Source: Lachnospiraceae bacterium
GTDB taxonomy: Bacteria > Bacillota > Clostridia > Lachnospirales > Lachnospiraceae
DNA: 5,969 nt
Direction: 5' to 3'
NCBI GenBank assembly: GCA_017958585.1
Contig: JAGDCK010000234.1
Location: 1-5,969 of the forward strand
Part shown: piece after piece, positions 5,560-5,969 of the stretch
How the letters are laid out: the number at the start of each line of letters is the position of its first letter
Position numbering within the stretch: the stretch's first letter is position 1
The notes under the pieces: model-generated
Seen by the model: the letters and a program-made list of their open reading frames with translations, nothing else
Told to the model about the DNA's origin: nothing
The model's database searches: none
Program-made: the position numbers and the translations under genes

Positions 5560-5969
5560 ATGATTTCTGCAGGCGATTTCAGAAATGGTATCACCATTGA
5601 GTACGATGGAAACGTTTACCAGATTATTGAATTCCAGCATGTTAAACCCGGTAAGGGAGCAGCTTTCGTAAGAACAAAATTAAAGAACATTAAGAGTGGC
5701 GGTGTGGTTGAAAAGACTTTCAGACCCACAGAGAAATGCCCTCAGGCACGTATTGATAGAAAAGATATGCAGTATCTTTATGCAAATGGTGACCTTTACA
5801 ACTTCATGGATACAGAGTCTTATGAGCTGATCGCTCTTGACAAAGAGACAGTCGGCGATGCTATGAAATTCGTTAAAGAGAACGAAATGTGTAAAGTTTG
5901 CTCACACAACGGAAGCGTATTTTCAGTTGAGCCTCCTCTTTTTGTAGAGCTTGAGATTACTGAGACAGA
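5560..5969 (+). CDS. efp: Elongation factor P (3' partial)
   Basis: EF-P binds the ribosome between the P and E sites and relieves stalling at polyproline stretches. The frame is open from ATG 5560 to the window end, giving 136 full codons of an expected roughly 185, so the C-terminal OB domain is largely missing. The N-terminal domain (about 1-62) begins MISAGDFRNG and has the loop HVKPGKGAAFVR, with the tip residue Lys32. This lysine lies where bacterial EF-Ps are post-translationally modified; PGKG loops in Firmicutes such as B. subtilis carry 5-aminopentanol, but the modification here is not shown. The second domain (about 65-127) includes YLYANGDLYNFMD, a conserved EF-P segment. It has its own promoter and a strong AGGAGG site, and follows aroQ with a 111-base gap. 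The start and family are secure. Confidence 0.96.
   Translation, partial: MISAGDFRNGITIEYDGNVYQIIEFQHVKPGKGAAFVRTKLKNIKSGGVVEKTFRPTEKCPQARIDRKDMQYLYANGDLYNFMDTESYELIALDKETVGDAMKFVKENEMCKVCSHNGSVFSVEPPLFVELEITET

Overview
The window reads as a piece of a Firmicutes chromosome, most likely from the Clostridia (Lachnospiraceae/Butyrivibrio-like). This is inferred from the moderate GC content, AT-rich gaps, strong AGGAGG-type ribosome binding sites, frequent AGA/AGG and ATA codons, and a yqeG/aroE/aroK/aroQ/efp neighbourhood. No lookup was possible, so the genus is a guess. All supported genes lie on the + strand, and no mobile element, CRISPR array, tRNA or rRNA is visible.

Region 1 (1-2843) holds two tandem, translationally coupled ABC exporter half-transporters. 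The first is cut by the left edge. They form a heterodimer of the TM287/288, LmrCD or BmrCD kind. The first subunit has a degenerate catalytic centre (Asp-Asp in place of Asp-Glu after Walker B, Gln in place of the switch His). The second has intact catalytic residues but an altered signature (LSQGQ). All three changes fall in one composite ATP site, so that site is probably inactive and the other one competent.

Region 2 (2844-3058) is a 215-base gap. It contains a weak possible terminator, a good sigma-A type promoter (TTGATT-17-TATTAT), and directly after it a roughly 50-nt imperfect hairpin that would form the extreme 5' end of the downstream mRNA. The hairpin is followed by two mutually exclusive small stems. 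Its apical loop is complementary to the Shine-Dalgarno sequence of the next gene. This is the least explained and most interesting part of the window.

Region 3 (3059-5448) is a tightly packed operon: a YqeG-family HAD phosphatase, then shikimate dehydrogenase (aroE), shikimate kinase (aroK) and type II 3-dehydroquinate dehydratase (aroQ). The three Aro enzymes catalyse consecutive steps of the shikimate pathway (dehydroquinate to dehydroshikimate to shikimate to shikimate-3-phosphate). Junctions are 0 bp, 30 bp and a 4-bp overlap.

Region 4 (5449-5969) has a short hairpin flanked by A and T tracts, a clear promoter whose -35 box lies inside that hairpin, and the first 136 codons of efp (elongation factor P), cut by the right edge. 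The Xaa-Pro aminopeptidase gene often found between aroQ and efp in Firmicutes is absent here.
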